Part shown: one piece after another, positions 59,336 to 64,000 of the stretch | How positions within the stretch are numbered: position 1 is the first letter of the stretch | Layout of the letters: each line of letters starts with the position of its first letter | DNA from: Imbricaverruca yamaguchii | Lineage: Eukaryota > Arthropoda > Thecostraca > Neoverrucidae | DNA length: 64,000 nucleotides | NCBI GenBank assembly: GCA_034440575.1 | Contig: JAOTOL010001016.1 | Span: 1-64,000 of the forward strand | Direction of reading: 5' to 3' | Position numbers and translations under genes: made by a program | The notes under the pieces: model-generated | The model's database searches: none | Seen by the model: only the letters and a program-made list of their open reading frames with translations | Told to the model about the DNA's origin: nothing

Positions 59336-60287
59336 AAAAACTGGAATCTTGCTACAATCTCAAACTGAGCAAAACTAATACCAAAATACTCCCTAGATAC
59401 CTCTACAATTACACCGGTATATGAGGATATGCCTAGTGTAATTAAAGCTAACTAATTGAAACCTAAACTTTATCTAAAACTTTAACACCAAAAAGACCAA
59501 AACATAGTCTACACTACAGAAAACTAAGCCACGGGGGCGCGCCCCTGTCTACAAAGCGTTCCTGTGGAGGATTGGCAAAGCTACCTAGTGTAATTTAAGC
59601 TCGCTATTTTAATCTTAGCTCGCTATTTAAATCTTAAGCTATATCTTAAACTTAAACAATTAAAATTATAAGGCAAAGGCTAAGACAGGAAAAGCACACA
59701 AATCAAACAGCGCGTAGCCTAAAGACAAGATGGCGCTGGGCAGCCTCGCTAGGTTGATATAGTATAATTTGCGTGTTAAAAAAATGTTTATCAGATAAAA
59801 ACAAAGTAAATATATTCACAGAAGTAGTTGTTAAACACCTATCCACAGCCTAGCCTAGTGTACTGTCCAGTTCCGCAATGACTTATCTAGTAAGTGGGAG
59901 ACCCCACCGACGTGCTTCCACCGTGACACCTGGCGGCAATTGGTATAGGTGGAAACTTCATCCACATGGAGCGCAAACAATCGACAGATCACAATGGTTG
60001 GAGGGGGGGGGGGCTAATGCCTGCGTCACTCAGCATGCAGCATGCCATGAGGCGCCGTCCATGACCCAGCATTAGCTGGCTGGAGGTAGTTCTAATGCGC
60101 TCAGGTCGCAATCAACGTCCTCGTGGTCGTCATTGCGGCCACCTTCCCCGCCCCAAAAATGGGGCACAATCGAAGCGGCAGCGCCTGGGCCATTGGCCGT
60201 CGCCCAGGGCCCCGCTAGTAAACACAACAGCTGGAGTGGGGGGCGGCCGCCGCCCCAGTTCTCCAGTGTCAGTCTCGCGACGCCAGC
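59336..60287. other. Unique sequence
   Basis: AT-rich first half, GC-rich second half. No gene recognised. Confidence 0.4.
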
Positions 60288-60950
60288 GGTCGTGACCCCT
60301 GCGGTCCGGTCGTGACCCCTGCTGCCCGGTCGTGACCCCTGCGGTCCGGTCGTCACCCCTGCGGCCCGGTGGTGACCCCTGCGGCCCGGTCGTGACCCCT
60401 GCGGCCTGGTGGTGACCCCTGCGGCCCGGTGGTGACCCCTGCGGCCCGGTTGTGACCCCTGCGGTCCGGTCGTCACCCCTGCGGTTCGGTCGTGACCCCT
60501 GCGGTCCGGTCGTGACCCCTGCTGCCCGGTTGTGACCCCTGCGGCCCGGTTGTGACCCCCGCGGTACGGTTGTGACCCCTGCGGTCCGGTCGTCACCCCT
60601 GCGGTCCGGTCGTCACCCCTGCTGCTCGGTTGTGACCCCTGCGGCCCGGTTGTGACCCCCGCGGTACGGTTGTGACCCCTGCGGTCCGGTCGTGACCCCT
60701 GCTGCCCGGTTGTGACCCCCGCGGTACGGTTGTGACCCCTGCGGTCCGGTCGTCACCCCTGCGGTCCGGTCGTGACCCCTGCTGCCCGGTTGTGACCCCT
60801 GCGGTCCGGTTGTGACCCCCGCGGTACGGTTGTGACCCCTGCGGTCCGGTCGTCACCCCTGCGGCCCGGTCGTGACCCCTGCGGCCCGGTGGTGACCCCT
60901 GCGGCCCGGTCGTGACCCCTGCGGTCCGGTCGTGAACCCTGCGGCCTCGC
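60288..60950. repeat. 20-bp minisatellite CGGTCGTGACCCCTGCGGCC
   Basis: About 33 units with CGGTTGTGACCCCCGCGGTA variants arranged in a weak higher-order pattern. The Gly/Gln/Arg-rich - strand frames are artefacts. Confidence 0.94.
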
Positions 60951-60953
60951 CAT

Positions 60954-61123
60954 GGCCCGGCCTGACACGGCGGCGTTTTTGATGCTGCTGCTGGCGGCCG
61001 GCGGGCGTGCTAAGCTGGCGAGAGACATGTTTGCGGTGCTGCCGGCTCCGTTTCTGTTGGGTAGCGCCGGGGTCATGACCTCGCCGGAATACTTGCTCCG
61101 GGCGGACGCCGCAGCGACAGAGT
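60954..61123 (+). other. Open GC-rich segment, possible exon
   Basis: The frame MARPDTAAFLMLLLAAGGRA, then LARDMFAVLPAPFLLG and SPEYLLRADAAATE, ends near a GT/GTGAGT donor-like site. A hydrophobic stretch follows the Met. The opposite strand is also open, no family is recognised, and the donor lies at the edge of a SINE, so coding status is doubtful. Confidence 0.25.
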
Positions 61124-61129
61124 GTGAGT

Positions 61130-61287
61130 AGCGGGTGACTGGGGCTTTCGCGACGGACTCAGCAGCGGGGGCCGCACGGCGTCGATCGCCTCTTACCCTG
61201 TCAGGAAGGCAGGGCACCGCGGGGAATCGAACTCCGCACCTCTGGCATGCCAGACGCTCAGCTTAACCACTAAGCTACCGACGCCCA
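61130..61287 (-). mobile_element. tRNA-derived SINE, third copy
   Basis: The head GGGCGTCGGTAGCTTAGTGG on the - strand has a good A-box and a GGAGTTCGATTCC B-box. Acceptor and T stems pair, but the anticodon loop is too short for a functional tRNA. The body matches the SINE at 7810-7974 through ccttcctgacagggtaagagg. Confidence 0.8.
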
Positions 61288-61489
61288 GTAGGAGCGCCTG
61301 CTGCTTGGTGACTGCTGCCTGCCCGGTTGTGATTGCTACCCGATGATAGAGGCGTATATTTCCGCTTTCGCTTACAATATATCCACCCTGATAAATTGAG
61401 CGCATGCCACTCATCGACCGATACCAAATCACGCTTCGCTTCCTTCGCTTCGAGAAAGCATGGGGGATGGCTGAAAACGCGCCAAATCC

Positions 61490-61712
61490 TTGCGTTTTGG
61501 CGACTGTTGCCTGACTTGCTACCTTTGCGGCACATACCGGACTCGCTACCTCTGCGGCCCCTATCTGACTTGCTACCTTTATTGCTGCTACGCTACCTGA
61601 CTTGCTACCTTTGAGGCTTTAACCTGTCATGCTACTTTGACGATTGATGCCTGACATGCCACCTTCGCGACTACTACCTGTTATGCTACATTTCCGGCTG
61701 CTACCTGACCTG
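61490..61712. repeat. Degenerate 25-30-bp tandem repeat (CCTGACTTGCTACCTTTG)
   Basis: Seven to eight imperfect units containing TGACTTGCTACCTTTGCGG or variants. Confidence 0.75.
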
Positions 61713-63459
61713 TCAGCACATGTAGCGTTTCAGCCAAGGGCTGGTCACCTTCAGTGAAAACAGCCGGTGGAAATATCGATGCTAACGATGCTGTCAGTGA
61801 GCTAAATAAGAAGAAGCGGTTTTGTAGAGATCGGCAAGGTAAACATTGCTTACCCATGTGTGCATCAAAATGTTTTACAGACATGCTTGCAACGAAGATG
61901 ACTTCAAAGATTCAATCCTGGAGTGAATGTTGTCTTCCTTTAGGAAAGATAACATTTGCTTTGCTTTCCTTTCCTTTCCCTCCTCTAAATCGACGCACTG
62001 TCGAAATATCAAAGCACTAAGAGTGCACTATCAAAATAAACAACAATAGAACACAAGTCTTATTGCGCATTGTTTGTTAACTGGAAAGCAATATTTATGT
62101 TGTCAATTTTCTTCCACATTTAATATAGAGGGTGAAGTGATGTCCCATGTTTCGAATGAAGCTTCTTTGAGTAATATAATATTATGCCAGTGCTGTTAAA
62201 ATAATGATTGAATTTAAACTAAATTATGTAATTGTCTGTTTTGTTAACATTTATTGACATTCAATCCAGCGACGTAACCACCTTCAGTTTCCAGGTGCGG
62301 TCCAACCCCAGGGGCGTCGAAAGGATTTTCAAACTGAGGGATAAGAACTCGAATGTCTTCTGTCCTCGTCGACGTTCTACCGCACATCCCCATCCCCACT
62401 TAACGTAAAAAGCTCAGATTTTAGCAACTATGATTCCACAGCCCCAGCATCCTTTTCGTGTGTATTCTCACGGTAATATTTCAGTTCGGCGGTTCGAAAG
62501 TTCCGACTCTGCGTTTTCCGTGTTGCCAAGATCCTGCCTAACCCAGACACCAGCAGCCGACCCTCTTACCTCCCCGTCGTAGAGACGAAACATTGCTTTT
62601 ATGTGATGATAAAATAGCACGTTATTACGCGGCTTTCATACTTTTAAACACTTACGGGCTGGCCTTCTTGTCTTCTTGTCTGGCTCTTCCTGTCGATGGC
62701 TTTCGCTTTGGAGAAGACATTTCATTCAATAACTGGCATAAAAGCCGCATCGTGTATTTGATTGATTATGCTCTATTTATTAATGGGCAATAGACATGCC
62801 TTCATCTAACGTAAGACGTGTCATCCTCAAGTTATGATAATCTTCATGTTTGTAATAACAATACCATGGTATCAATCTCATTAAGGCTTCATTGGTTGAA
62901 GTGGAAATGCAGACATAGGTGCACAGTTTTATATGCCGTGTTTCGTGAAGTATGAACATTGACGTTTGGTTGACATAGTGACATAGTGACATAGTGACAT
63001 AGCTGGGGCATCTGGAAATTGATGGCTAAAAGCGTGTGCATGCATATGCATCGGCATGGACCAACAACGTCATGTACATGGGAAGTTCCGCATGTGACCA
63101 CAACGAGTGTGAACACGCATCATGCAACCTTGACGTATTACTGACATGATATCAGAAAATGATACCCAGTGGACCGGAATTTCGATGTGTTCATTGCACT
63201 ACAACTTCGCTGTGTTTTCCATCATGTGGTCGTCTTTCGGACGGCATCGGTCGAAGTACTCACACTCAAATTCCCGAAATATCACTTGTGTGCCTAGCCA
63301 GCTCTTATAGGACAACAATGCGGGAACTTACTCCCGTCAGACATCACTGTTTGCCGTCATCGGACGATTAAAGAAAAGAATACAAATGTAAATACATCTA
63401 ATTAGATTGTCCATTTAACCCCAACCATGCACCCTCAGATCCTCCACCTCACTTCAAAA
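61713..63459. other. Unique AT-rich sequence
   Basis: No gene recognised. A short (TGACATAG)n run lies near 62972-63002. Confidence 0.45.
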
Positions 63460-64000
63460 AGTCCAACGTCCGACTTATGACCTCTCACCTCTCACCTCTG
63501 ACATTTGACCCCTGGCCTCCAGCATCTGACCTCTGACCTCTTACCTCTGACCTCTGACCTCTAACCACTGACCACTGACCTCTGACTTTCAACCTCTTAC
63601 ATCCTATCTCCGATCTCTGGGATCTGATCTCTGACCTCTGACATCTGACCTCTGATCTCTGATCTCTGATCTCTGATCTCTGATCTTTGACCTCTGACCT
63701 ATGACCTCTGACATCTGACCTCTGACCACTGACCTCTGGCTTCTGATGTATTATATCTGGCCTCTGACATAGGACCTCTGACCTCTGGCTTCTGGCAACT
63801 GACCTTTGTCCTCTGACATCTAACTTCTGATATATTATATCTGACATCTGACCTATGACCTCTGGCCCCTGACCTCTGACCTCCAAACTCTGACATCTGA
63901 CCTGTGACATCTTGATTCTGGCCTCTGATATCTGACCTCTGACCTCTGACATATGACCTCTGACATCGGATCTATTATATCTGACCTCTGACCTCTGGTA
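63460..64000. repeat. Degenerate 7-bp repeat TGACCTC to the window end
   Basis: A continuous mosaic of TGACCTC, TGACATC and TGATCTC units, truncated by the window edge. On the - strand AGGTCA half-sites recur at 7-bp spacing. Confidence 0.93.

Noticed and set aside
61197..61287. A functional tRNA gene on the - strand
   Set aside because: Acceptor, D and T stems pair, but the anticodon loop is too short and the sequence continues into a SINE body.

Overview
This window is eukaryotic nuclear DNA, most probably from an arthropod and perhaps a crustacean. The reasons are intron-split animal genes (lysosomal alpha-mannosidase, axonemal dynein heavy chain), a Jockey/CR1-type LINE, tRNA-derived SINEs and an extreme density of minisatellites. 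There are no operons, Shine-Dalgarno sites, rRNA genes or CRISPR loci. Most long open frames are tandem repeats read as protein, so I do not call them as genes.

Region by region. (1) 0.2-14.9 kb holds the 3' exons of a lysosomal alpha-mannosidase gene on the + strand: 211-377, 1241-1480, 2595-2741, 6204-6386 and the stop-bearing exon 14767-14847. All the introns are filled with minisatellites. The last intron also carries a nearly complete LINE (8436-14492) with an intact endonuclease/reverse transcriptase ORF and a frameshifted ORF1. (2) 5.77-29.8 kb is a large inverted duplication (left arm 5768-16390, right arm 25718-29805). Its right arm repeats the last two mannosidase exons on the - strand but lacks the LINE. 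The 9.3-kb spacer between the arms holds CA, 15-bp, 14-bp and 30-bp arrays and two small glycine/tyrosine-rich 3' exons. (3) 30.0-31.1 kb is one copy of an unnamed interspersed repeat (copies also near 4.5, 42.4 and 49.6 kb), interrupted by a 242-bp near-perfect palindrome with 13-bp target duplications. (4) 31.1-53.95 kb is a second inverted duplication (31121-36217 and 50364-53953) with GGGGAAGGGGACC-type and CCTGTGGTCAT-type arrays. Its spacer contains a direct duplication (37820-40990 and 45085-49075) made largely of a 270-bp satellite. One copy is interrupted by a 0.87-kb element with piggyBac-like ends. (5) 54-64 kb is mostly non-genic: low-complexity tracts, one axonemal dynein heavy-chain exon (AAA3 P-loop region, - strand), a 5'-truncated LINE copy, a SINE and further minisatellites.

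The genes do not form one pathway. The strongest themes are structural. Two minisatellites are phased exactly on 5' splice sites of the mannosidase gene. Two multi-kilobase inverted duplications have arms that preserve before-and-after states of repeat expansion and transposon insertion. Several dispersed element families lack an obvious name.
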